The position numbers and the translations under genes were made by a program. Below, in pieces: positions 1 through 8,194 of a DNA stretch of 54,924 nt. The DNA comes from a virus: positions 1-54,924 of IMG/VR virus record IMGVR_UViG_3300026484_000313; one strand, 5' to 3'. Within the stretch, counting starts at the first letter, position 1, and each line of letters starts with the position of its first letter. The notes beneath the pieces were generated by a model. That model did not search any database and was not told the DNA's origin. It saw nothing but the letters and a program-made list of their open reading frames with translations.

Positions 1-1108
1 TTTTTTTGTTTTCAACTACAAAATCTCCGTTTGTATAAACTTCAATATATGCAAATCCATTGTTCCAATTATTTACAGGACGATATTCAGGAAATAGAGA
101 ACAAAGACAACCAACACTCCAAGCACCTAAAATTTCATTGTTTAATGTTCTGAATACATATTCTTGTGTTGTATGAAAATGTCCAAACACAATATTTGTA
201 AATGTTTTTAAAAAGAGTGTTCTAGCTACATTAACTACACTCCAAGATGTTTTGATTTCATTACCATGTAAAAATGCTAATCTTCCAATTTTAAAAGGTT
301 GATTATATTTATGAAGTAGTTCTTTGTTGTCAATCCAAATGATATCAAACTTATGAAATTTAAAAAGGTAAGGTATTTGCAAGACATCTAAATCCAAAAG
401 TTGCTTAGCATTTTGCATTAAAAATCGCTCTATTCTCTCTGAATGATTGCCTTTTATATAGTAAATTTTAGTTTTAGGAAATTGTTGTCTTAACCAGGAG
501 AGAAACTCTTTTATCATTTCTATTTCTTCTTTGAGTGTGTATTTTTCAACAGAGAGCCAATAGCTAATACTATCAAAATCTGCAATATCTCCACCTAAAA
601 TCAAAGTATCAATATTTTTATCTTTCAAGTAATCAACTGCAGAAATAATTGCTTGTTCATTATGTTGTCCTATGTGAATATCACACATAAATCCAATCTT
701 ATGTTCTATTTTAGCTTTGTTCTTTTTGTTATTAAAATAGCTTTCAATAAAAGCTCTAAATTTTCTAGCAAAATAACTATCATATTCTTGCTTGGTTTGT
801 TGAAGTTCATTTATAAGCTCTGCATCTACAAGTTCTTTTTTCGTATTTTCATCTTTAACAGTAGGTAGATTTAATTTTTTATCTGTATTTGACTTTTGAG
901 GCATTTGTGTTTGATTGTTTTTTGCATCATTTAACTTTTGATTGATTTCATCATAAATACCTAATCTTTTTAGGTAATACCTTAATAGTTGTGGATATGT
1001 GTTTAAGTATTCTGCGAAAGATTTAAAGGTGGGATTGGTTGTTTCAGAAAGGAAATTTTTAAGGGCTTGTTTAAGTTGATTTGGTGTTAGGTTAAATTTT
1101 CTCTCCAT
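1..1108 (-). CDS. Calcineurin-like metallophosphoesterase, cut by the window edge
   Basis: The gene starts at 1108 (ATG after AGGAGGGAAT) and runs off the left end, so only the first 369 residues are visible. About 130 N-terminal residues are charged and helical and may form a small DNA-binding region. They are followed by the metallophosphoesterase motifs in order: C-D-I-H, GGD, GNH, LHGNE and FGHFHT. These residues bind the two metal ions in phosphatases and nucleases of this family. The substrate is unknown: it could be a nuclease, a nucleotide phosphodiesterase or a protein phosphatase. It is distinct from the SbcD-like phosphoesterase at 24863. It is the last gene visible in the leftward operon. 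Family call is firm; function is open. Confidence 0.8.
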   Translation of the reverse strand, partial: MERKFNLTPNQLKQALKNFLSETTNPTFKSFAEYLNTYPQLLRYYLKRLGIYDEINQKLNDAKNNQTQMPQKSNTDKKLNLPTVKDENTKKELVDAELINELQQTKQEYDSYFARKFRAFIESYFNNKKNKAKIEHKIGFMCDIHIGQHNEQAIISAVDYLKDKNIDTLILGGDIADFDSISYWLSVEKYTLKEEIEMIKEFLSWLRQQFPKTKIYYIKGNHSERIERFLMQNAKQLLDLDVLQIPYLFKFHKFDIIWIDNKELLHKYNQPFKIGRLAFLHGNEIKTSWSVVNVARTLFLKTFTNIVFGHFHTTQEYVFRTLNNEILGAWSVGCLCSLFPEYRPVNNWNNGFAYIEVYTNGDFVVENKK

Positions 1109-1134
1109 CTATTCCCTCCTACACTTTATTTTAA

Positions 1135-1158
1135 TTGGCGGGCTTTAACACCCGCCAA
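1135..1158 (-). terminator. GC-rich intercistronic hairpin, possible weak terminator
   Basis: A perfect 8-bp stem (TTGGCGGG with CCCGCCAA) closes an 8-nt loop between the stop of the zinc-ribbon-like gene and the start of the phosphoesterase gene. No U-tract follows in the leftward direction, so it may be an RNA-stability or processing element rather than a terminator. Confidence 0.4.
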
Positions 1159-1164
1159 AATATG

Positions 1165-1449
1165 CTAATTCAGACTCAAATTATCTGTTAGCATCGCTAA
1201 GTTCTTGCATTTATTTGATGATTTGTTTTTGCAGTGATGAGATTTGAGGAATTCTATTCTAACTCCACAACGCTTGCAAGGTTCTACTAAAAATATAATA
1301 ACTTCATTTGTTTCTTCATTTTGCACCTTTATAAGTGCATATCTATTTTCTTCTTGTATAGTTTTTAACACATTGACAAAATTTTTAAACCAATTAAAAA
1401 TTTTGTCATTTACTTTTTGTTTTCCAAAAAGTACTGCAACATCATTCAT
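1165..1449 (-). CDS. Small zinc-ribbon-like protein, function unknown
   Basis: A 94-residue protein starting at the ATG at 1449. An in-frame GTG at 1458 lies inside the GGAGGTG ribosome binding site, so the later ATG is preferred. The second half holds C-x2-C (PCKRCG), then HHC and a further Cys (NKC), a spacing that could bind one zinc ion. The first half is helical and Lys-rich. It sits just after dUTPase in the nucleotide-metabolism end of the operon. I do not recognise the family; a nucleic-acid-binding or protein-binding role is only a guess. Confidence 0.6.
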   Translation of the reverse strand: MNDVAVLFGKQKVNDKIFNWFKNFVNVLKTIQEENRYALIKVQNEETNEVIIFLVEPCKRCGVRIEFLKSHHCKNKSSNKCKNLAMLTDNLSLN

Positions 1450-1466
1450 TTTAAACACCTCCTTTA

Positions 1467-2066
1467 TTATTTTATTCCAGTTGAACCAAAACCATTTATG
1501 CCTCTTTCAGAAGGGAACACTTTATCTAATCCTTTGTATAATTCTTCATTTATTACAAAATAAACAGTTTTGATATCATTTTTAGCAAATATTGTTTTAT
1601 GAATAATAGCTTGAGCTAATCTAGATTGTGCCGGAATTATCATTTTGCGTTTATCATCTGGTAAATATCTATAAATAATTCCTTTATAATTAGCTTGCTT
1701 AATAATACAACCATATTCAAAATGTAAGAGTAATGAAATATCTCCACGATAAGAAGCTTCTACTGTTCCAGGAGTATTTGCAAGCCTAATAGGTGTATTT
1801 AAAGAAACACCAGAACGAGGAACAATTGATAAATAATATCCTTGAGGAGCTACCCATTTTGCACCTGTTTGTGCCAGTATAGTTTCTCCTTCTTTAAGTT
1901 CTACAGGGAGCAGTGTTTTTAAATCAAACCCAGTATGTTTATAAAAGTCTAATTCTGGTAATTGACTTTCATTTTTAAATACAAATAAAATATCTGTGTT
2001 TTCATTAAATTCTTTTTTAATATCTCCTACACAAGAAAGATTTTTGATTACCTTAATTTCTACCAT
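1467..2066 (-). CDS. dut: dUTP diphosphatase (trimeric dUTPase family)
   Basis: Hydrolyses dUTP to dUMP and pyrophosphate, keeping uracil out of DNA and feeding ThyX. The five trimeric dUTPase motifs are visible in 199 residues: HTGFDL (about 44-49), PRSGVSLN (83-90), PGTVEASYRGD (99-109), PAQSRLAQ (145-152) and the C-terminal arm RGINGFGSTG (188-197). Two oddities: the motif-3 position usually held by the catalytic Asp is Glu103, and about 30 residues separate motifs 3 and 4, longer than usual. The start at 2066 follows AAGGAGGT and overlaps the end of the upstream gene by 14 bp, suggesting coupled translation. Confident in family. Confidence 0.92.
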   Translation of the reverse strand: MVEIKVIKNLSCVGDIKKEFNENTDILFVFKNESQLPELDFYKHTGFDLKTLLPVELKEGETILAQTGAKWVAPQGYYLSIVPRSGVSLNTPIRLANTPGTVEASYRGDISLLLHFEYGCIIKQANYKGIIYRYLPDDKRKMIIPAQSRLAQAIIHKTIFAKNDIKTVYFVINEELYKGLDKVFPSERGINGFGSTGIK

Positions 2067-2307
2067 CTCTATCTACCTCCTTACAGTTATTTATTATAAA
2101 TTGTTTTGTATTTGATTTAAATGCAAACATAAGTGTGATATATAAAATCCAAAAAGCTAAAACAGTCTTTGGTGAGTAGATTATTTTAAAATTAAAAATT
2201 GCATCAATTGCCCAAAATACCATTAAAGGAACAATTAATATTATCACAAATATTAACAAAAGTAAAGTAAGAATGTCAAAAATTGAATTTTCTCCATACT
2301 CAAACAT
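2053..2307 (-). CDS. Small membrane protein, two predicted transmembrane segments
   Basis: An 84-residue protein with one long hydrophobic stretch at about residues 10-36 and a second at about 49-63, ending in a short charged tail. The start at 2307 has a GGAGGTAAT site just upstream, and the end overlaps the dUTPase start. No family recognised. It lies between the dNMP kinase and dUTPase genes, but nothing in the sequence links it to nucleotide metabolism. A host-membrane or superinfection role is possible but unsupported. Confidence 0.6.
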   Translation of the reverse strand: MFEYGENSIFDILTLLLLIFVIILIVPLMVFWAIDAIFNFKIIYSPKTVLAFWILYITLMFAFKSNTKQFIINNCKEVDRDGRN

Positions 2308-2309
2308 AA

Positions 2310-3023
2310 TTACCTCCTTAAGTTTAATTTTGCTAAAATACCTACAATCTCATTTAAATCAGGAGAATATTTGTTCCCTTTTCTAACAACTTCCAAATTT
2401 ACATTCAAATCATCAATCAATATTTCTGAAATATGATTGTGTGTTTCTTCTACATCAGAGCTAATTCGTATTTTATATACTTTAAATACATCTTTTGTAA
2501 AATTTGCAACTATTTCTAAATCTTCGTTAGGAAATCTAAAATCATCAATAAATACATAATCTACACTATTTTTCAAATTAAATATTTGACGAACAATTTG
2601 ACGCACAAAAAAGCTTTCATCTATTTTTCTGATAATATCAGTTCCTATTAATTGTGCTAATTTTCTAAATCCTTGCTTATATTGCTTAAAATTAAAATAG
2701 CATTCATACCCTATTAATAAATCCTCTCTCAATTCATTTATTAATTTGTTAATAACATCTAAATCAATATATGTTTCACTTTTAACTAAAAATTCTTGTA
2801 ATGTTTTTTGCAGTTCAGCTAAAAATTCAAAAAAATTTAAATAGTGTTTTAATGGTTTAGTTCCTTTTTGGACTCCTAAATAATTTCTCAAATATGTTTT
2901 TAAAGGAAGTGCAAAAGACAAAAATGCAGATGAAAATCCTAAATCTGATAATTTCTTTGAAAGTTGTCTTGCTAATGTGGATTTTCCTGCATTTGCCTTA
3001 CCTGTTATTTCAACTACTACCAT
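2310..3023 (-). CDS. Deoxynucleoside monophosphate kinase-like protein
   Basis: Probably phosphorylates dNMPs to dNDPs, complementing ThyX, dUTPase and the ribonucleotide reductase. The 237-residue protein begins MVVVEITGKANAGKST, a P-loop at residues 8-16, and later has FIDDFRFPNE, which matches the conserved DxRFPNE-type motif of phage dNMP kinases of the T4 gp1 kind. The ATG at 3023 is chosen because GGAGGTGTAAA lies directly upstream. A longer reading frame from 3104 would overlap thyX and has no ribosome binding site. Specificity for particular bases cannot be read from the sequence. Confidence 0.8.
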   Translation of the reverse strand: MVVVEITGKANAGKSTLARQLSKKLSDLGFSSAFLSFALPLKTYLRNYLGVQKGTKPLKHYLNFFEFLAELQKTLQEFLVKSETYIDLDVINKLINELREDLLIGYECYFNFKQYKQGFRKLAQLIGTDIIRKIDESFFVRQIVRQIFNLKNSVDYVFIDDFRFPNEDLEIVANFTKDVFKVYKIRISSDVEETHNHISEILIDDLNVNLEVVRKGNKYSPDLNEIVGILAKLNLRR

Positions 3024-3045
3024 TTTACACCTCCTACATTTTTGA

Positions 3046-3699
3046 TTATTTAATTGACAAATCTTGTTTAAGTAAAGATATAATAACGGGACAATATGGT
3101 TCAATTAATTCTAAGATAGCTTTTGCATATTCCCTAATTTCCTTTTGAGCATGTCTATCAAATCTTACCTTTAAAAAGTTTATAAGACTTCTTAAATTAA
3201 CTTGCCAGTAAAATTCGGTATAAAGTCCAAGAGGTAATATAAATCTTGCAATTTCCTTTCTAAAACCTTTTTGCAAAAGTGTTTCATAATAATCAAATAT
3301 TTTTTCAAGTAATGTATGTGCATAATGATAGTAAATATTTCCTTCTGTATCTTTCAAAAATCCCTCTAATTCTTCAGGAATATATACATCATCAATACTA
3401 GCTTTTGTGTATCTTCTACTAAGTTCTTGATATGAACCTATTCTATGTCTGAACCACTGACGAGCTATAAAAATAGGACATTTAACTTTAAATGTAAAAT
3501 TAACAAATTCAAATGAAGAAGTGGGATTACCAGCGTGTTCTTTATATAATCTTTTTAATAACTCTGTTTTCTTACTTTCAGGAAGATTTGTTTTGCCATA
3601 ACAAATAGATGCTACTTCTAAAATCACATCTTCCTTATCGGCTCTCAATAGTTTTACATACCCTTTGTCTAACACTTTTTTTTCTGCTAACGTTTTCAT
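3046..3699 (-). CDS. thyX: Flavin-dependent thymidylate synthase
   Basis: Makes dTMP from dUMP using FAD, NADPH and methylene-tetrahydrofolate. The 217-residue protein holds the ThyX signature RHR-x7-S: R84-H-R86 followed by IGSYQELSRRY. The conserved RQWFRHR context and the later FDRHAQKEIREYA helix, which binds substrate in this family, are also present. Length is typical of ThyX. The start at 3699 follows AAGGAGGTAAG. With dUTPase, dNMP kinase and NrdAB it forms a full phage route to dTTP. Confident. Confidence 0.95.
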   Translation of the reverse strand: MKTLAEKKVLDKGYVKLLRADKEDVILEVASICYGKTNLPESKKTELLKRLYKEHAGNPTSSFEFVNFTFKVKCPIFIARQWFRHRIGSYQELSRRYTKASIDDVYIPEELEGFLKDTEGNIYYHYAHTLLEKIFDYYETLLQKGFRKEIARFILPLGLYTEFYWQVNLRSLINFLKVRFDRHAQKEIREYAKAILELIEPYCPVIISLLKQDLSIK

Positions 3700-3705
3700 T
3701 TTAAC

Positions 3706-5670
3706 TTACCTCCTTTCAAGTTTTATTTTATACTTACCTATCTTTTGTTTGTTATTTATTAACAATATCTCTTCATCTATTTCAACATCTTCTTCCTCTA
3801 TTATATCATAACTTACCTTATATTTCAAGGATAATCTCTCTAAAAGAGCTAATAAATCTTCAATATATCCTTCACAAACTATTTCTGCATCATTTTGATT
3901 AATTACCATACTACTAATTTCCAAAGAATTTCCCCAAGAAACACCTATTTGTTGTTCAATAACAAAAGGTGCTTTTATAAAATCTTCAAAATATCTCATA
4001 TAATACTTTTCACAGAACAATTTCATATAAAAGATGATATCAAAAAGTTCATCTAATTTTGTATCAACAATAATACTATCATGCACAGAAGCTACTATTT
4101 TTGATTGATAACCAAAATCCTTTAAAAATCTCCAAAATTCTTTGATAATTACAAGAATTGTTTCAGAAGCAGTTGATTGTATTGGGAAATTCTGTGCATA
4201 TCTTTTAACTTTATTTTCATCAGAAACAAACAACTCAGGAGCAATTTTTATTATTCTCTTTAAAGGAGTTTTAATATATCTATTTTGTAAAACAGATACA
4301 TGTTGTCTTTGTATCCAATTAGCTACACCTTTGAATTCTTCAAAAAATTTATTTAAAATCTTTTTAGCTTCTTCTATATCTATACCTGTATTTTGTGCAA
4401 ATGTTTTAGAAGACATTCCGTAAAGAACTGCTAATACTAGTTGTTTCATTTTATTTCTCAAATCTTTTGGAACTTCATCATAAGGAATGTTATATACAAC
4501 AGAAGCCATTGTTTTATAAATATCTTTTCCATCTTTATATACTTGTATTAATTTTTCATCTCCAGAAAGAGATGCTATTGTTCTGGGCTCTGCTTGGCTG
4601 TTTTTGACTACAAATCCATTAGCAATAAATAAATGATTTCCTGACACTGATAAATCATAAACTTTTTGTCTTCCTAAATATTTTGTAGATTTTATTTTGT
4701 CAAAAAATAATGCATCTAAAGTTTTAAATGTTCCCTCATCAATTGATTTCATTGCTACATAATAACCATTATCTATAATATCCCCCATAGTAGCTAATAC
4801 ATATTTACCTTCATTATTAATGCACATAAATTTGTGATTTAAAGTGCATTTAATTTTAAATCCCTTTTCTGTTTCTATTTCATAAACATCTCCATATCCT
4901 CTATCCACAATACAATAAACATCAAGCCATTCACCTTTATCATTTAAAACCTTATCCTCTCCAGGAATAACTTTTATTAATTCTTTCCAACCTTTGTCTG
5001 TATAAACTAGAGTATCAGGAGTGAGACAGAAATCAGCTGATACAATAACTCCGTCCTTCCACCTACTTTCAATTAATCTTTTAAAGTTTTTATTAAATTC
5101 ATTACGAGAACCTAATGTATGGAAATATGAACTTAATCTCCCTGTTTTTGTTCCGCATATATTAAATGCAGTTCTAAATATCCAATTGTCATCTAATTCT
5201 TTAGGAATGCTATTTACATAACTTAATAATGCTTTGCTAAAAAATCTAAATTCTTTAAGTAATTCTAAAAATCTCCTTGCTTCTCCATCGTGCTTTTGAA
5301 TATATTCATCTAAATATTTAGTTGAAAATGAAATCAATCCAGACTTTGTTTTGTAAAGCGGTTTTATTCTCAATATTTTTGCTAAATCATTTAATTGTTG
5401 TGTTGATTTAATATTAAAATCTTTACCATATTTCTTTTTAAATTTCTTTACTGCCTCAAGCTCATTTATTTCATTTAAAATTTTTACAATTTTCTGTTCA
5501 ATCAATTTCTTTAGTCTATTAAATTTTTGCTCATTTATCTTAACCCCATTTACTTGCCAATCTGCTATCATTTTGACAATATCTGAATAGTGATTGTAAA
5601 TAAATAAATTCTTATTGTCTAAATTTTGTCTCAACCACTTTTTTGTTTTTCCAAGAGGATTTACAAACAT
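3706..5670 (-). CDS. Family A DNA polymerase (polymerase domain) interrupted by a mini-intein
   Basis: Replicative polymerase of the PolA type without its own exonuclease domain; the exonuclease is the adjacent upstream gene. The precursor is 654 residues. Residues 1-214 hold the thumb and the TGRLSS motif (176-180). Motif A (VSADF/SQAEPR) is split by an intein at residues 215-357. After the intein come the fingers helix (RNKMKQLVLAVLYG, motif B region) and motif C (ASVHDSIIVD). Removing the intein leaves about 511 residues. The start at 5670 follows GGGAGGAGCAAA and overlaps the exonuclease gene by 10 bp, so the two are probably made in step. Without splicing the catalytic motif A Asp would be separated from its context, so splicing is likely essential. 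Confidence 0.93.
   Translation of the reverse strand: MFVNPLGKTKKWLRQNLDNKNLFIYNHYSDIVKMIADWQVNGVKINEQKFNRLKKLIEQKIVKILNEINELEAVKKFKKKYGKDFNIKSTQQLNDLAKILRIKPLYKTKSGLISFSTKYLDEYIQKHDGEARRFLELLKEFRFFSKALLSYVNSIPKELDDNWIFRTAFNICGTKTGRLSSYFHTLGSRNEFNKNFKRLIESRWKDGVIVSADFCLTPDTLVYTDKGWKELIKVIPGEDKVLNDKGEWLDVYCIVDRGYGDVYEIETEKGFKIKCTLNHKFMCINNEGKYVLATMGDIIDNGYYVAMKSIDEGTFKTLDALFFDKIKSTKYLGRQKVYDLSVSGNHLFIANGFVVKNSQAEPRTIASLSGDEKLIQVYKDGKDIYKTMASVVYNIPYDEVPKDLRNKMKQLVLAVLYGMSSKTFAQNTGIDIEEAKKILNKFFEEFKGVANWIQRQHVSVLQNRYIKTPLKRIIKIAPELFVSDENKVKRYAQNFPIQSTASETILVIIKEFWRFLKDFGYQSKIVASVHDSIIVDTKLDELFDIIFYMKLFCEKYYMRYFEDFIKAPFVIEQQIGVSWGNSLEISSMVINQNDAEIVCEGYIEDLLALLERLSLKYKVSYDIIEEEDVEIDEEILLINNKQKIGKYKIKLERR
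4600..5028 (-). other. Mini-intein (143 residues) inside polymerase motif A
   Basis: Residues 215-357 of the polymerase precursor. It starts with Cys in CLTPDTLVYTDKGW (block A). Block B follows as a G-x-V-Y-E-I-x-T-x-x-G stretch ending in TLNHKF, with the TxxH-type histidine. The end is VYDLSVSGNHLFIANG (block F) then FVVKN, followed by Ser as the +1 extein residue. No LAGLIDADG or HNH motif is present and the length suits a mini-intein, so it cannot home by itself. The usual penultimate His is Lys here, a variation known in some active inteins. The flanking residues rejoin as SADF-SQAEPR, the expected family A motif A. Confidence 0.93.
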
Positions 5671-6869
5671 TTTGCTCCTCCCTCATACATTTTAATAAAT
5701 TCATTTTTTAAGTGTTTGTATAATTTGTATGTGTATATTGTATCATAACAAGCATATTCATACAAGATGTTTTCAGGGATATCCTTAAAAGATTTAAATT
5801 TTTTAAGTGGTTCATCCCAATCTTGCACTCTAAACAAAATCTTACAAAGTTCTTTTAACCCAAGCTTTTCAGTAATTGATTTATTATATACAAAATGTGC
5901 TAATACCTTTGTATCTATAACTTCAAAATTATAATGTGTTATAAACTTATCCCTAAATAAGAATGTAAAATCAAAAGGAAGGTTATGTCCTATTATCTTT
6001 TTATTTTTTACAAGATTATCAAATAACTCTTTAATCTCTGTCAGTTCTAGCTCAGACAAATTTCTTATAGAGAGATAATAAGCTTTATTTAAATGAGGAA
6101 AATACAGAGAAATACCTAAAAGCACATCTGTAAAATTAGTAGAACCAGTTTCAATATCTAAAACCATATACTCAAAATTTTGCTTCAACATATCTTGCAA
6201 GAATTTTACAATATCCTCTTTTGTGTTTAAAAGTATTTTGGGAATTTCTTCTTCTTGCACTTGAAGTTCATTTTCAATTTTCAAGATAGTTTCTAATCCC
6301 TTTCTCAAATAATCAGCATATTCTCTAATAATAAGTGTTTTTCGTGGATCAACTAAAGGAATTGCCAGAAACTTCTTTTTTTGCTTATTCTTTTCTAAAA
6401 CTAAAGATTTATACTTAAAAATATGATTTTTAGGTTCAGAGAGGTTAAGAATTGCTTTACAAACATATTTTCCAAAACATAATAAAATTGTATTTTCTTG
6501 AGCTAAATCAAATAGTTTGTTAAACAAATGCCACTTACAAAAAGAGATGCGTTTCTCAAGAGTTTCTTCTTTTAACTCAAACTTATAATGCTTTGATTGT
6601 TTGCAAGAAATAAGATAAATAAGCCCAATTTGGGATTTTGGTATATTTTTAATCTGCAAAAGATAAGAATACACAAGATTAAATCTTGGTTCTTGTTCTA
6701 ATGCTCTTAATACTTCAATCTCATCTTTATAAAGCCAGTCAAATATAAAAATATATTTTGCTTTTGATAAATTAATAGGAGCTACATATCTTTTCTCTAA
6801 AGGTAAAGATGATGATTTTGTAATAGGACATTTAGAACATACTTCCTCAATAGAATATTGAATTCTCAT
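5661..6869 (-). CDS. UDG-fold-like domain fused to a DEDDy 3'-5' exonuclease (polymerase proofreading subunit)
   Basis: 402 residues in two parts. Residues 1-190 resemble family 4 uracil-DNA glycosylases: Cys11-x2-Cys14, Cys89 in ISCK, Cys111 and the ILLCFGKYVCKAIL strand-helix match the Fe-S cysteines and core of that fold. The usual GEAPG catalytic motif is not seen, so glycosylase activity is doubtful. Residues 230-395 are a DnaQ-type exonuclease: D238-I-E240, D300 in GHNLPFD, and Y372-x3-D376. Translation is coupled to the polymerase gene (10-bp overlap), so the two probably form a split polymerase I-like enzyme. The exonuclease call is strong; the UDG-like call is by motif pattern only. 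Confidence 0.85.
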   Translation of the reverse strand: MRIQYSIEEVCSKCPITKSSSLPLEKRYVAPINLSKAKYIFIFDWLYKDEIEVLRALEQEPRFNLVYSYLLQIKNIPKSQIGLIYLISCKQSKHYKFELKEETLEKRISFCKWHLFNKLFDLAQENTILLCFGKYVCKAILNLSEPKNHIFKYKSLVLEKNKQKKKFLAIPLVDPRKTLIIREYADYLRKGLETILKIENELQVQEEEIPKILLNTKEDIVKFLQDMLKQNFEYMVLDIETGSTNFTDVLLGISLYFPHLNKAYYLSIRNLSELELTEIKELFDNLVKNKKIIGHNLPFDFTFLFRDKFITHYNFEVIDTKVLAHFVYNKSITEKLGLKELCKILFRVQDWDEPLKKFKSFKDIPENILYEYACYDTIYTYKLYKHLKNEFIKMYEGGAKCL

Positions 6870-6893
6870 AACTTTCCTCCCTACTTTTTATTT

Positions 6894-8168
6894 TTACTCA
6901 TAATCATCAACTACTAACTCTTCAAATTTACATCTACTTAAATCAACTTTTAAAGGTATTTCAACTCCAGATATTCCTCTTCTTGCCATATCAAGATATA
7001 AAACATAATTATCTGCTGAATATCTATTTATAGATGTTAAACTCCAACATTTATGTATTTTCATTGCAGAATGAGAAACATCAATTGCTTTCATAATTTT
7101 ACCTTGTTCTAATTTATTCCAAGCTTCTCTTCTTGGTTGTGCAAATGTAAGAACTGGAGCATTAAATTTGTCAGCCAATTTAATCATATCAGAGTAAATA
7201 ACTCCTGCATTTTCATACATACTTCCTGTATCTTTAGTTGGATTAAGTAAATCATCATAATCAATAATTATGAGCCCAATATCAAGATTTTCTTTAAATA
7301 AAAGTCTTCTGATATACATAGAAATATCTAAAGTTGTTATAGTATTATTCGGATAATGTTTAATATAAAATGGAACTAAGTTTTTAATTCTATCTCTAAT
7401 ATCTTTAGGAGCTTCTTTGATAAGATATGATTGTGGAATGCCTGTAATTGCAGAAACATATTTAATAAATACATCTTCTTCTTTAAGCTCCAGAGTGATA
7501 TGAATAACTGATTTATTTAACTGTGTAAGCACATAAGCTCCAAAAAATGCTCCTAATGTTGATTTACCTGTTTTTGGCATTCCCATAAGCATATGAACTT
7601 CGCCTGAACCAAAACCGCCATATAAACACTCGTTTAATTTTTTGAAAGGAGTTGGTATTATATTTCCTTTGCTTTCATCATACTTTTCTTGCAACTTTTT
7701 AAATGCTTCATCTACATTTTTATTTGTTAATCCATCTCCTTCTATTTTTAACAGTTCTATCTCCTCTAATTCTTTATATATCTTTCTAAAATCAAACTTT
7801 CCTTTTTCAATATCTTTTGCAGTTTTTGTTATAAATTCTATAAGCTTTAAATTTTTTAATTCAGATAAGATAACTTTTAAAAGCTCCTCATCATCTAAAA
7901 TACGAGGAGTTGAATATATCTCATCTATAATATCTACATACAAATCAAACTCTTCTGAATTTTTGATTAAATCTATTAAAACAGGTTTTTTGATAACCTC
8001 AAAATCATACTTATTGTGTATATAAAAAATCCCTTTGATAAGCTCTTGAATTAATTTGTCAAATAATTCCAAACCACCTTTTTTTAAGTATTTATAAACA
8101 AGCTCCCTATTTTCTTTATTTTCTACTAAAAATTTGAGAAATTCAATCTGCATATCTCTGCTAAGCAT
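6894..8168 (-). CDS. DnaB-like replicative helicase
   Basis: Hexameric RecA-fold helicase expected to unwind the fork and work with the Toprim primase encoded just upstream. The 424-residue protein has a helical N-terminal region (1-150), Walker A GMPKTGKST (196-204), Walker B LIIIDYDDLL and a later QPRREAW segment that fits the H4/sensor region. Spacing follows the DnaB/SF4 pattern. The start at 8168 follows AAGGAGGGAAGTT. No intein is present. Confident in the helicase family; loader requirement is unknown, and no DnaC-like gene is evident. Confidence 0.88.
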   Translation of the reverse strand: MLSRDMQIEFLKFLVENKENRELVYKYLKKGGLELFDKLIQELIKGIFYIHNKYDFEVIKKPVLIDLIKNSEEFDLYVDIIDEIYSTPRILDDEELLKVILSELKNLKLIEFITKTAKDIEKGKFDFRKIYKELEEIELLKIEGDGLTNKNVDEAFKKLQEKYDESKGNIIPTPFKKLNECLYGGFGSGEVHMLMGMPKTGKSTLGAFFGAYVLTQLNKSVIHITLELKEEDVFIKYVSAITGIPQSYLIKEAPKDIRDRIKNLVPFYIKHYPNNTITTLDISMYIRRLLFKENLDIGLIIIDYDDLLNPTKDTGSMYENAGVIYSDMIKLADKFNAPVLTFAQPRREAWNKLEQGKIMKAIDVSHSAMKIHKCWSLTSINRYSADNYVLYLDMARRGISGVEIPLKVDLSRCKFEELVVDDYE

Positions 8169-8194
8169 AACTTCCCTCCTTTTTATGTTTTATA

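Noticed and set aside
653-868. Plus-strand open frame opposite the metallophosphoesterase gene
   Set aside because: It lies wholly antisense to a gene with clear motifs, has no ribosome binding site and a shadow-like composition.
3706-5670. Interrupted polymerase as a frameshift or assembly error
   Set aside because: The inserted 143 residues stay in frame and carry intein splicing blocks at both ends, so it is an intein, not an error.
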